Source of the DNA: Pseudomonadota bacterium
Lineage (GTDB): Bacteria; Pseudomonadota; Alphaproteobacteria; Rhizobiales; Xanthobacteraceae
Assembly (NCBI GenBank): GCA_023422775.1
Contig: JAFAGM010000086.1
Location: 1-24,379 of the forward strand
Reading direction: 5' to 3'
DNA: 24,379 nucleotides
The position numbers were made by a program, and so were the translations under genes. Below the pieces are notes generated by a model. It worked only from the letters and a program-made list of their open reading frames with translations. It searched no databases and was not told the DNA's origin. Below, piece by piece: positions 15,708 through 23,744 of this stretch (within the stretch, counting starts at the first letter, position 1; every line of letters starts with the position of its first letter).

Positions 15708-16910
15708 ATGACCATAGCCGGTAGCGATGAGAGGAATTTGACAGGCAGCTTCGCGGGCCTGCGCGTCCTCGATTTTTCGACCACGATTGCCGGGCCGCAT
15801 TGCACGCGGATGCTCGCCGACATGGGGGCGGAAGTCATCAAGATCGAGACCGACGAAGGCGAGACGATGCGCACCCGCCCGCCGGTCCGGAATAACTGCT
15901 CGACCGCCTTCGGCCAGCTCAACGTCGGAAAGAACAGCCTCGTTCTGGATTTAAAATCCGCCAAGGGCGCTGAAGCCGTTCGCCGGCTCGTGGCGACAGC
16001 CGACGTGCTGGTCGAGAATTTCCGCCCCGGTGTGATGCGGCGGCTGAAACTCGACTACGCCTCGCTCCACGAGTTGAATCCGAAACTGATCTATTGCTCG
16101 ATTTCCGGATACGGCCAGACTGGACCTTCAGCGGAGCTGCCGGCCTATGCACCGGTGATCCATGCGGCCTCCGGCTATGAGATGGCGCATCTGGCCTATC
16201 AGCCCGGCCGCAGCCGGCCGGACTATTGCGGCATCTATCATGCCGACGTTCTCACCGGCGTCTATGCGTTCGGCGCCGTCTCGGCGGCGCTGTATCAGCG
16301 CGCGGCAACCGGGCAAGGACAGAATATCGACGTCTCGATGCTGGAATCCATGCTGAGCCTGACACTGAACGAACTGCAGTGGTCGCAGTTCGAGGTGAAG
16401 CCGACGCAGCGGCCGATGTTCGGTCCGATCGAGACGACCGATGGCTATGTGATGGTCGCGATCGCGAGCGAGAAGACCTTCCAGAGCCTGATGAAGGTCA
16501 TCGGCCGTCCCGAGTGGGTGAGCGATCCGCGGTTTGCCAGATATGCCGATCGCCGCGAAAACTGGGCGGGCCTGATGGATGGCGTCGAAGCGTGGTCCCG
16601 GGCGGTAACGACCGAGCAGTGCCTCGCGGCGCTCAATGAACACGGCGTTCCCTCGTCGGCCTATCGCACTGTCGCCGAAGCGCTGCGCGATCCGCAGATC
16701 GCCCATCGTGGCGCGATGGCCGAGGTCGAAGACGGCGGCGGCAGCTTCAAGGTGCTCAACCTGCCGTTCCGCATGTCCGGCGCCAGGGTGTCGGCGGCGA
16801 GGCGGATGTCGACGCTCGGCGAGCACACGCGGGCCTATCTGAAGGAAACCGGACTGTCGGAGGACGAAATCGCTTCCTTTGGCAAGGCGCCCGCAACGGC
16901 GCGCGGCTGA
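15708..16910 (+). CDS. CaiB/BaiF family III CoA-transferase
   Basis: A 400-residue enzyme that moves CoA between carboxylic acids. The family N-terminus is GLRVLDFSTTIAGPHCTRMLADMGAEVIKIE-like (about 17-47). It is followed by NVGKNSLVLDLKS, ADVLVENFRPGVM and ISGYGQTGP. Asp180 in YHADVLTG is in the position of the catalytic Asp of formyl-CoA transferase. ATG 15708 is used (AAGGAG at 15691-15696, gap 11); an in-frame TTG at 15699 is too close to that site. It lies 149 nt before a five-gene ABC importer and divergent from glgA. The inferred job is to activate an acid imported by that transporter; the acid is unknown. Confidence 0.93.
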   Translation: MTIAGSDERNLTGSFAGLRVLDFSTTIAGPHCTRMLADMGAEVIKIETDEGETMRTRPPVRNNCSTAFGQLNVGKNSLVLDLKSAKGAEAVRRLVATADVLVENFRPGVMRRLKLDYASLHELNPKLIYCSISGYGQTGPSAELPAYAPVIHAASGYEMAHLAYQPGRSRPDYCGIYHADVLTGVYAFGAVSAALYQRAATGQGQNIDVSMLESMLSLTLNELQWSQFEVKPTQRPMFGPIETTDGYVMVAIASEKTFQSLMKVIGRPEWVSDPRFARYADRRENWAGLMDGVEAWSRAVTTEQCLAALNEHGVPSSAYRTVAEALRDPQIAHRGAMAEVEDGGGSFKVLNLPFRMSGARVSAARRMSTLGEHTRAYLKETGLSEDEIASFGKAPATARG

Positions 16911-16967
16911 CGGCCATCCAGACGCTAAAGTGTTAATCCTGCGGCTTTTCATCCGCCGCTTGCGAAC

Positions 16968-17011
16968 GGCCTTGCCCGCGACAGCGTTTCCGGACATCTT
17001 GCGGGCAGGCC
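16968..17011. repeat. Inverted repeat in the leader of the binding-protein gene
   Basis: GGCCTTGCCCGC (16968-16979) and GCGGGCAGGCC (17001-17011) can pair over 11 bp with one bulged T around a 21-nt loop. The hairpin lies 48-92 nt upstream of the solute-binding protein start. No T-tract follows, so it is unlikely to be an intrinsic terminator. It may be an operator or an mRNA-stabilising structure. The rest of the 149-nt gap shows nothing further that I can support. Confidence 0.4.
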
Positions 17012-17059
17012 ATCGACGATCCGGAATGCCGGACGCACGACACATCGGAGGAAACATTA

Positions 17060-18601
17060 ATGAAAGCGGCGATCCGTTCGAGCGCGCTTGCGCGAATATT
17101 TCTTGTGGCGGGATTTGGTGTGGCCCTTTCGGCTATGCCCGCCAACGCGCAGAAGGCAGGCGGCAGCATCACCGTCGGTCTCGAACTCGATATTCCAGGT
17201 TTCGATCCGCTGAAGGTCGGCGTGTACGACACGGCGGCACTGACCGCGTCATCGGCGCTGTTCGATACGCTCACCACGCTCGACGCCAACGGCAAGCCGC
17301 AGCCCAAGCTCGCATTGTCCTGGTCGCATTCCGAGGACTTCAAGACCTGGACCTTCAAGCTGCGTCCCGGCGTCAAGTTCCACGACGGCACGCCGTTCAA
17401 TGCCGAGGCGGTGAAGGCCAATTTCGATCGCCAGAAGGATCCCGCCAACAAGTGCCGTTGCGCGTTCTATATCTCCGGCATCAACAATCTGCAGGCATCG
17501 GACGAATTGACGCTGGTCTACAATCTCAACGACCCTTCGGTGAACTTCCCCGCACTTATTTCCTACGCGAACCAGAACGCGGCAATTCACTCTCCGACGG
17601 CATGGAAGGCCAAGGGCGACGATTACAACCGCAATCCCGTCGGTACCGGTCCCTTCGTCCTTAAGTCCTGGACCGCCGGCGATCGCATGGTCCTGGAGAA
17701 GAATCCGGACTACTGGGACAAGGGCAAAGTCTATTTCGACCGCATCACCCTGAAGCCGTTGCCCGACGCACAGTCGCGCTTCGCCAGCCTGCAATCGGGC
17801 GAGGTCGATCTGATCTGGGATGATGAATTTTCCGCCGACAACATCCTGAAGGCGCAGAAGGACCCCAAGCTGACCGTGCACACCTACGCCGGTTCGGGTG
17901 CCCAGGTTTACGCCTTCAACACCAAGACGCCGCCGTTCGATGACGTGCGCGTGCGCCAGGCGCTGGTCATGGCGCTTGACCGCAAGAAGATGTCGCAAGC
18001 CATCACCAATGGTCTCTCCAGGCCTGCCTCCAACCCCTATGGCGACGGCTCCTGGGTCAAATGCAAGGATGACGGTGCGCTTCCCGAAGACCTCGAGAAG
18101 GCCAAGGCGCTGATCAAGGACTACGGCAAGCCCGTCGAGTTCAAGATGCTCGTCACGGCGACGCCCCGAGGACGCACCGTGGGCCAGGTGCTGCAACAAT
18201 TGTGGAAGCGGGCCGGCGCCAACATGGAGATCGAGCAGGTCGATCAGGCCACGATCCCGCCGCGCGCCTTCATGCGCCAGTTCCAGTTGACGCCCTGGCG
18301 CATCGTCGACACCGCCGATCCCGATATCCAGATGTACGCCAACTTCAAGACCGGGAGCCCGGTGGCGCTCGCCAACTATTCCAATCCGGAACTCGACAAG
18401 TTGCTCGAGCGCGCGCGAACCACGGCAGACACAGCCAAGCGCATCGACGACTATTGCGCGATCAGCCGGCTGATCAACAAGGAGGCGATCTGGTTCTGGA
18501 CCTTCCAGAACACCTACTACGCGATTTCCAGCGCCAAGGTGAAGGGCTTCCCCAAGATGTACAGCGGGGTGATCGACGTATCGCGTGCCTGGAAGGAATA
18601 G
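17060..18601 (+). CDS. ABC importer substrate-binding protein, family 5 (peptide/nickel/opine type)
   Basis: A 513-residue periplasmic receptor of the SBP_bac_5 group (DppA/OppA/NikA/glutathione or opine types). A signal peptide (MKAAIRSSALARIFLVAGFG..., cleavage likely after PANA at residue 30) precedes GGSITVGLELDIPGFDPLK. Family markers include LRPGVKFHDGTPFNAEAVKA, NPVGTGPFVLKSW and RVRQALVMALDRKK. No lipobox is seen. ATG 17060 follows GGAGG with good spacing. It is first in a five-gene transporter operon, with the first permease six nt downstream. The ligand cannot be deduced; this fold also binds non-peptide solutes. Confidence 0.94.
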   Translation: MKAAIRSSALARIFLVAGFGVALSAMPANAQKAGGSITVGLELDIPGFDPLKVGVYDTAALTASSALFDTLTTLDANGKPQPKLALSWSHSEDFKTWTFKLRPGVKFHDGTPFNAEAVKANFDRQKDPANKCRCAFYISGINNLQASDELTLVYNLNDPSVNFPALISYANQNAAIHSPTAWKAKGDDYNRNPVGTGPFVLKSWTAGDRMVLEKNPDYWDKGKVYFDRITLKPLPDAQSRFASLQSGEVDLIWDDEFSADNILKAQKDPKLTVHTYAGSGAQVYAFNTKTPPFDDVRVRQALVMALDRKKMSQAITNGLSRPASNPYGDGSWVKCKDDGALPEDLEKAKALIKDYGKPVEFKMLVTATPRGRTVGQVLQQLWKRAGANMEIEQVDQATIPPRAFMRQFQLTPWRIVDTADPDIQMYANFKTGSPVALANYSNPELDKLLERARTTADTAKRIDDYCAISRLINKEAIWFWTFQNTYYAISSAKVKGFPKMYSGVIDVSRAWKE

Positions 18602-18607
18602 CCGCCC

Positions 18608-19558
18608 ATGGCGTTCTTCGTCGCGCGCCGGCTCTTGTATCTGGTGCCGGTGCTGATTGCAGTCTCGCTGCTGACGTTCTCGATCGCGTCGCTGCTCCCC
18701 GGCGATCTCGCCTACACGATCCTCGGCGATCAGGCGACGCCGGAGAACGTGGCGGCGTTGCGGGCCGACATGGGGTTGGACCAGCCGATCTGGTGGCGCT
18801 ATCTGAGCTGGCTTGGCAATGTGATGCAGGGTGATTTCGGCCGTTCGTTCCGTACCGGCCAGACCGTGCTGCAGGCAGTGGCCGAACGGCTCCCGGTATC
18901 CATCGAACTGATGCTGCTGGCGCAACTCGGCGCGCTGGCGATCGGCGTCCCCCTCGCGATCGTCTGCGCGGCGCGCAACGGCGGTCCGTTCGACCGCTTC
19001 ATGACCGGCACGGCCTTTGGCATGCTGTCGGTGCCGACCTTCCTGTCGGCGATCCTGCTGATCTATTTCTTCGCGGTCGAACTGCGCTGGCTGCCGGCGA
19101 CCGGTTATGTGCCGTTCAGCGAAGACCCGGCCGCAAACCTCCGCTTCATGGTGCTTCCGGCACTGACGCTGGCGCTCGCCGAGTGGCCCGGCATCATGCG
19201 CGTGTTGCGGTCCGACATGATCGCCACCCTGCAGGAAGATTATATCGCACTGGCCAAGGCCAAGGGCCTGAAGGCTTCGCGCATTCTGTTCGTGCACGCG
19301 TTGAAGCCGTCGTCGCTGACCCTGGTCACGATCACCGGCATCAATATCGGCAGGTTGATCGGCGGAACTGTCATCGTCGAGACGATATTTGCTCTCCCGG
19401 GTATCGGCCGGCTCCTTATCGGCGCGATCCTGACACGCGACCTCATCATCCTGCAGGGGGTCGTGCTGCTGGTCGGCGCCGGCTTCGTCATCATGAACTT
19501 CCTCGTCGATTTGCTCTACGCCGTTCTCGATCCCAGGATTCGCCATGGCCACGCTTGA
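18608..19558 (+). CDS. ABC importer permease, DppB/OppB type
   Basis: A 316-residue inner-membrane subunit with the family N-terminus (FVARRLLYLVPVLIAVSLLT, first membrane helix), the conserved LLPGDLAYTILGDQATPENV and about six membrane segments. The cytoplasmic ATPase-coupling (EAA) loop is DYIALAKAKGLKASRILFVH, followed by ETIFALPGIGRL. ATG 18608 begins six nt after the binding-protein stop. Its 3' end overlaps the next permease by 14 nt, which suggests coupled translation. It pairs with the DppC-type product to form the channel. Confidence 0.94.
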   Translation: MAFFVARRLLYLVPVLIAVSLLTFSIASLLPGDLAYTILGDQATPENVAALRADMGLDQPIWWRYLSWLGNVMQGDFGRSFRTGQTVLQAVAERLPVSIELMLLAQLGALAIGVPLAIVCAARNGGPFDRFMTGTAFGMLSVPTFLSAILLIYFFAVELRWLPATGYVPFSEDPAANLRFMVLPALTLALAEWPGIMRVLRSDMIATLQEDYIALAKAKGLKASRILFVHALKPSSLTLVTITGINIGRLIGGTVIVETIFALPGIGRLLIGAILTRDLIILQGVVLLVGAGFVIMNFLVDLLYAVLDPRIRHGHA

Positions 19559-20417
19559 ACTCGACGTTGTCGAGGAGGCCGTAACGCAGCCCGCGCGAAA
19601 GGGCCGGCGGCTCGGCATACTGTTCTGGGCGGCGATCGGCTGGCTGGTTTTCGTGTTCGCGGTGGCGATTTTCGCGACCGTGCTGCCGTTGCCGAGTCCG
19701 ACTGACATGGACATGCTGGAACGGCGCGCGCCGTTTTCGGCGGAGCATTGGCTCGGGACCGATGGACTCGGCCGCGATGAATTCTCGCGACTGATCTATG
19801 GGGCGCGGATATCGCTGGTTGTCGGCGTGTGCGCACCGGTCATCGGGCTCGTGATCGGTGGCGCGCTCGGCATGCTTGCCGGCTATTTCCGCGGCCGGTT
19901 CGAGTCGATGGTGGTCGGCAGCATGGATGTGCTGCTGGCGTTTCCGCCCTTGATTCTGGCGCTGGCGGTGACCGCCTATCTTGGCCAGTCGATTTTCAAT
20001 CTCACCCTGATCCTTGGCGTGCTGAGCGTTCCGGCCTTCATGCGGGTGGCGCGGGCGTCTACGCTGACGCTGGTGCGGCGGGAGTTCGTGATCGCAGCCC
20101 AGGCGCTGGGGGCGACGCATGCGCGGATACTGCTGCGCGAATTGTTGCCCAATGTCATGCTGCCGCTGCTGGCCTTCTTCCTGCTCGGTGTGGCCGTCAT
20201 CATCGTGGTCGAGGGCTCGCTGTCGTTCCTGGGCCTCGGTGTGCCGCCGCCGATATCGAGCTGGGGCAGCATGATCGGCGAGGGGCGCGAGAGCCTCGAT
20301 GTGGCGCCCCGGCTCGCCTTCCTGCCGGCAGCGGCGATGTTTCTTACCGTGCTTTCCTTCAACCTTGTCGGCGACACCTTGCGGGCGCTGACCGATCCGC
20401 GGCAGGGCGCGCTTTGA
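19545..20417 (+). CDS. ABC importer permease, DppC/OppC type
   Basis: A 290-residue inner-membrane subunit. A basic N-terminus precedes the first helix (ILFWAAIGWLVFVFAVAIFA), then HWLGTDGLGRDEFSRLIYGA, the classical DppC periplasmic signature. The coupling loop is EFVIAAQALGATHARILLRE, and the end shows SFLGLGVPPPISSWGSMI and FNLVGDTLRALTDPR. ATG 19545 lies inside the end of the upstream permease (14-nt overlap). The stop TGA at 20415-20417 overlaps the TTG start of the next ATPase. Confidence 0.94.
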   Translation: MATLELDVVEEAVTQPARKGRRLGILFWAAIGWLVFVFAVAIFATVLPLPSPTDMDMLERRAPFSAEHWLGTDGLGRDEFSRLIYGARISLVVGVCAPVIGLVIGGALGMLAGYFRGRFESMVVGSMDVLLAFPPLILALAVTAYLGQSIFNLTLILGVLSVPAFMRVARASTLTLVRREFVIAAQALGATHARILLRELLPNVMLPLLAFFLLGVAVIIVVEGSLSFLGLGVPPPISSWGSMIGEGRESLDVAPRLAFLPAAAMFLTVLSFNLVGDTLRALTDPRQGAL

Positions 20418-21409
20418 CCGGGAATACGCTGCTTTCCGTTGAGGATGTCTCCGTCGAGCTGCCGACGCCGCGCGGCAATCTGCGCGCGGTGGATCGTGTC
20501 GATCTCACCGTCGGCGCAGGCCAGACGCTCGGGGTCGTTGGCGAATCCGGCTGTGGCAAGACCATGCTGTCGCGGTCGATCCTGCAATTGCTGCCGAAGA
20601 AGGCAAAACTCACCGGCCGCGTGATGTTCGACGGCCAGGATCTGCTGCAGCTTTCGCCGGAGAAGTTGCGCAGGCTGCGCGGCCGGTCGCTGGCGGTCGT
20701 GTTCCAGGATCCCATGACCTCGCTCAACCCGGTGCTGACGATCGGCACCCAGTTGATCGAGACGCTGAAGGAGCATCTCGCACTCGATGAGGCCGCCGCC
20801 GTCAAGCGCAGCGTCGAACTGCTAGCTGCGGTCGGCATTCCCGCTCCCGAACAAAGGCTGGCGCAATATCCGCACCAGCTCTCCGGCGGGATGCGGCAGC
20901 GTGTGGCGATCGCGATCGCGCTGTCGTGCGAACCGAAACTGCTCATCGCCGACGAGCCGACCACCGCGCTCGACGTGACGATCCAGGCGCAGATCCTCGA
21001 CCTCCTGGCGCGGGAACAGCGCCGGCGGCACATGGCGATGATCATCATCACCCACGACCTCGGCGTCGTTGCCGGCCGTACCGACGAAGTGGCGGTCATG
21101 TATGCCGGGCGCGTGGTCGAGCGTGCGCCGACGCCTGAGCTGTTCAAGAACAAGCGGATGCCCTATACCGAGGCGCTGCTCGCCGCGCTTCCGAAGCTCG
21201 ATGCCGCGCCACATACGCCGCTGCCGGCGATATCGGGGCGTCCGCCCGATCCGACCCGGCCGCTGAAGGGATGTTCGTTCTCGCCGCGCTGCCGCTATGC
21301 GGTGGCCCGCTGCCATGCCGAGAAGCCCGCTTTGGCGGAGGCGTCCTCGCGGGAGCATCAATTCGCCTGCTTCCATCCGATCGAAGCCCATGCGGGGGCC
21401 GGCGCATGA
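20414..21409 (+). CDS. ABC importer ATPase, DppD/OppD type
   Basis: A 331-residue ATPase powering the importer: Walker A GESGCGKT, Q-loop VVFQDPMTSLNP, signature LSGGMRQRVA, Walker B LLIADEPTTALDV and switch His in IIITHDLG. A C-terminal oligopeptide-ATPase extension is present (RPLKGCSFSPRCRYAVARC). The start is TTG 20414, embedded in TTGA with the preceding stop. It gives the expected N-terminus TGNTLLSVEDVSVEL and has CAGGG six bases upstream. The end overlaps the next gene as ATGA, so translation of the operon is probably coupled. The same frame is open much further upstream but only as a shadow of the permease. Confidence 0.92.
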   Translation: MTGNTLLSVEDVSVELPTPRGNLRAVDRVDLTVGAGQTLGVVGESGCGKTMLSRSILQLLPKKAKLTGRVMFDGQDLLQLSPEKLRRLRGRSLAVVFQDPMTSLNPVLTIGTQLIETLKEHLALDEAAAVKRSVELLAAVGIPAPEQRLAQYPHQLSGGMRQRVAIAIALSCEPKLLIADEPTTALDVTIQAQILDLLAREQRRRHMAMIIITHDLGVVAGRTDEVAVMYAGRVVERAPTPELFKNKRMPYTEALLAALPKLDAAPHTPLPAISGRPPDPTRPLKGCSFSPRCRYAVARCHAEKPALAEASSREHQFACFHPIEAHAGAGA

Positions 21410-22398
21410 TGCTGCAGGTGTTGCCATCCGCTTTGCCATCCGCCCCGGGCGAACCGCTGCTCGAGGTCAACGATCTCGTCGTCGAGTATCCTGTCGGCGC
21501 CAAGACGGTTCATGCGGTGTCCGGCGTCAACCTGCGGATCGCACGCGGCGAAACCCTCGGCCTGGTCGGTGAATCCGGGTGCGGCAAGTCGACTCTCGGT
21601 CGCGCGGTGTTGCAACTGCGCCGGCCGACATCGGGGCAGGTGGTGTTCGACGGCCACGATCTCACCGCGATGCAGGGCGACGCCTTGCGGTTGATGCGCC
21701 GGCGTGTGCAGCTGATCTTCCAGGATCCGATTGCGTCGCTTAATCCGCGCCGCAGGATCGGTGACATCGTTGCCGAGCCGCTGGTGATCGCAGGCGTCAA
21801 GGATCCGGCCAGGCGCAAGGACCTCGTCTACGAGGTGCTCAGCGCCGTCGGTCTCGATCCGAACCTGGTGGTCGGGCGCTTGCCGCACGAATTTTCCGGC
21901 GGACAATGCCAGCGCATCTGCATCGCGCGTGCGCTCGTCCTCAATCCGGAATTCATCGTTTGCGACGAGCCGGTTTCCGCACTGGACGTTTCGATCCGCG
22001 CCCAGATCCTCAATCTGCTGGAGGAGATGAAGGGGCGTTTCGGATTGACGCTATTGTTCATTGCGCACGATCTTGCCGTGGTCAAAGCCGTGAGCGACCG
22101 CGTTGCCGTGATGTATCTCGGGCGTTTGTGTGAAGTCGCCCCCTCCGAACAGCTGTTCGCCAGCCCGGCCCATCCCTACACCGCGCTGCTGATCGAGGCG
22201 ATCCCGGTGCCCGATCCGGATGTCCGTCCGACCGAGACCGTGCCGGTGGGTGAGCCGCCGTCGCCGATCGCGCCGCCATCCGGGTGCCGGTTTCGAACCC
22301 GTTGCCCGCGGGCGGATCAACGATGCAGCGACGAGATACCGGAACTGCGAGCGGTGGCGCCGGGGCAGTTCGTGGCCTGCCATCATCCCCTGATCTGA
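21406..22398 (+). CDS. ABC importer ATPase, DppF/OppF type
   Basis: A 330-residue partner of the preceding ATPase. A Pro/Ser-rich start (MMLQVLPSALPSAPG) leads to LLEVNDLVVEYPV, Walker A GESGCGKST, LIFQDPIASLNPRR, signature FSGGQCQRICIARAL, Walker B FIVCDEPVSALDV and LLFIAHDLAV. The oligo_HPY tail is SGCRFRTRCPRADQRC. Cys replaces the more usual Arg or Gln after the signature SGGQ. ATG 21406 overlaps the upstream stop as ATGA; a second ATG follows directly. Last gene of the transporter; a 101-nt gap precedes the alcohol dehydrogenase. Confidence 0.93.
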   Translation: MMLQVLPSALPSAPGEPLLEVNDLVVEYPVGAKTVHAVSGVNLRIARGETLGLVGESGCGKSTLGRAVLQLRRPTSGQVVFDGHDLTAMQGDALRLMRRRVQLIFQDPIASLNPRRRIGDIVAEPLVIAGVKDPARRKDLVYEVLSAVGLDPNLVVGRLPHEFSGGQCQRICIARALVLNPEFIVCDEPVSALDVSIRAQILNLLEEMKGRFGLTLLFIAHDLAVVKAVSDRVAVMYLGRLCEVAPSEQLFASPAHPYTALLIEAIPVPDPDVRPTETVPVGEPPSPIAPPSGCRFRTRCPRADQRCSDEIPELRAVAPGQFVACHHPLI

Positions 22399-22499
22399 AT
22401 ACCGGGAGGCCGTCGGGCCGCGTTTGTCTCGATCGGGCAGACGTGGCAATGTCCGTTTTCAAATGCGCGCCCAAGAACAAGAATGACGGGAGAGATGTG

Positions 22500-23570
22500 A
22501 TGAAGAGTTTTCAGGTCACCGAATTCAACGCCCCTCTGAAAGAGGTGGATCAGGACACGCCACAGCCGACGGGTACGCAGGTGCTGATAAAGGTGAAGGC
22601 GGCCGGCGTCTGTCACAGCGATCTTCACATCTGGGAAGGCGGCTATGATCTCGGCCATGGCCGCAAGCCGCTGTCGCTGAAGGATCGCGGCGTGTCGCTG
22701 CCGCGCACCATGGGACATGAGACGGTCGGCGAGGTGGTGGCGTTCGGGCCTGATATCACGGCCGCCGACAAGGGCGACCTCAAGGCCGGTGACGTCGCGC
22801 TGGTCTATCCCTGGCTCGGTTGCGGCAAGTGCGAGACCTGTCGCGGCGGCAACGAGAACATGTGCGTCGTCAAGCCGAATTCGCTCGGCGTCTATTGTGA
22901 CGGCGGCTATGCCGATTACATGACGGTACCGAATCCGAAATATCTGTTGAACCTGAAGGGCCTCGATCCGGTGACCGCCGCACCCTATGCGTGTTCCGGC
23001 GTCACTACCTACAGCGCACTCAAGAAAGTCGAATTCGCCTTCAACTCGCCGATCGTGATCTTCGGCGCCGGCGGGCTGGGGCTGATGGCGCTGTCGCTGT
23101 TGAAGGCCATGGGCGGCAAGGGCGCCATCGTCGTCGACATCGACGCGAAAAAGCGCGAGGCCGCGGAAGCTGCAGGCGCGCTCGCCACCGTCGACGGCAA
23201 GGCGCCGGATGCGCTGGAGCAACTCGCGAAGAAGGCTGGCGGCCCGATCCGCGCGGTGATCGATCTGGTCGGCAACGCCCAGACCACGCAGCTCGGCTTC
23301 GACTGCCTCACCAAGGGCGGCAAGCTCGTCATCGTCGGCCTGTTCGGCGGCGGCGCGCCCTGGGCGCTGCCGCTGATTCCGATCAAGGCAATCACGATCC
23401 AGGGCAGCTATGTCGGAAACCTGCGCGAGACGCAGGAACTGCTCGATCTCGTGCGCACCAAAAAGATCGCGCCGATTCCGGTGACGACGATGCCGCTCGC
23501 CAAGGCGAATGACGCGCTGAACGATCTGCAGAAGGGCAAGCTGGTCGGCCGCGCGGTGCTGACGCCGTAG
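22500..23570 (+). CDS. Zinc-dependent alcohol dehydrogenase
   Basis: A 356-residue medium-chain dehydrogenase/reductase interconverting alcohol and aldehyde or ketone with NAD(P). Catalytic zinc ligands are Cys38 (GVCHSD), His73 with Glu74 (MGHETVGEV) and Cys165 (PYACSGVTT). The structural zinc site is Cys108, 111, 114 and 122 (CGKCETCRGGNENMC). The nucleotide fold shows GAGGLGLMAL. ATG 22500 follows GGGAGA with correct spacing; an in-frame ATG at 22449 would add 17 unconserved-looking residues. It follows the importer by 101 nt and could be co-transcribed with it. Substrate unknown. It is also a candidate to oxidise alcohols released by the alkylsulfatase 16 kb away, but that is speculative. 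Confidence 0.94.
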   Translation: MKSFQVTEFNAPLKEVDQDTPQPTGTQVLIKVKAAGVCHSDLHIWEGGYDLGHGRKPLSLKDRGVSLPRTMGHETVGEVVAFGPDITAADKGDLKAGDVALVYPWLGCGKCETCRGGNENMCVVKPNSLGVYCDGGYADYMTVPNPKYLLNLKGLDPVTAAPYACSGVTTYSALKKVEFAFNSPIVIFGAGGLGLMALSLLKAMGGKGAIVVDIDAKKREAAEAAGALATVDGKAPDALEQLAKKAGGPIRAVIDLVGNAQTTQLGFDCLTKGGKLVIVGLFGGGAPWALPLIPIKAITIQGSYVGNLRETQELLDLVRTKKIAPIPVTTMPLAKANDALNDLQKGKLVGRAVLTP

Positions 23571-23585
23571 GCGCCAACTCGCAAC

Positions 23586-23706
23586 CGTCATTGCGAGGAG
23601 CGCAAGCGACGAAGCAATCCATCCATCCGTCATGCCGCGATATGGATTGCTTCGCCCAGCCTGTCATCGGGCGGGCATTCGCCCGACCCCTTGGCTCGCA
23701 ATGACG
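23586..23706. repeat. Palindromic intergenic repeat (CGTCATTGCGAG type)
   Basis: Outer arms CGTCATTGCGAG (23586-23597) and CTCGCAATGACG (23695-23706) are exact complements. Inner arms GAAGCAATCCAT (23611-23622) and ATGGATTGCTTC (23642-23653) are too, and a small GGGC...GCCC hairpin sits in the right half. Elements of this pattern are a familiar dispersed repeat in Bradyrhizobium-type genomes. It fills most of the 174-nt gap between the alcohol dehydrogenase and the next gene, so it may act as a transcription stop or mRNA stabiliser. Confidence 0.85.
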
Positions 23707-23744
23707 TCGCTAGATTTGGTTTTAGTACTCCCGAGGATTCCCCC

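Noticed and set aside
17249..19714. 821-codon minus-strand open frame across the importer genes
   Set aside because: Spans two well-conserved plus-strand genes and shows no domain.
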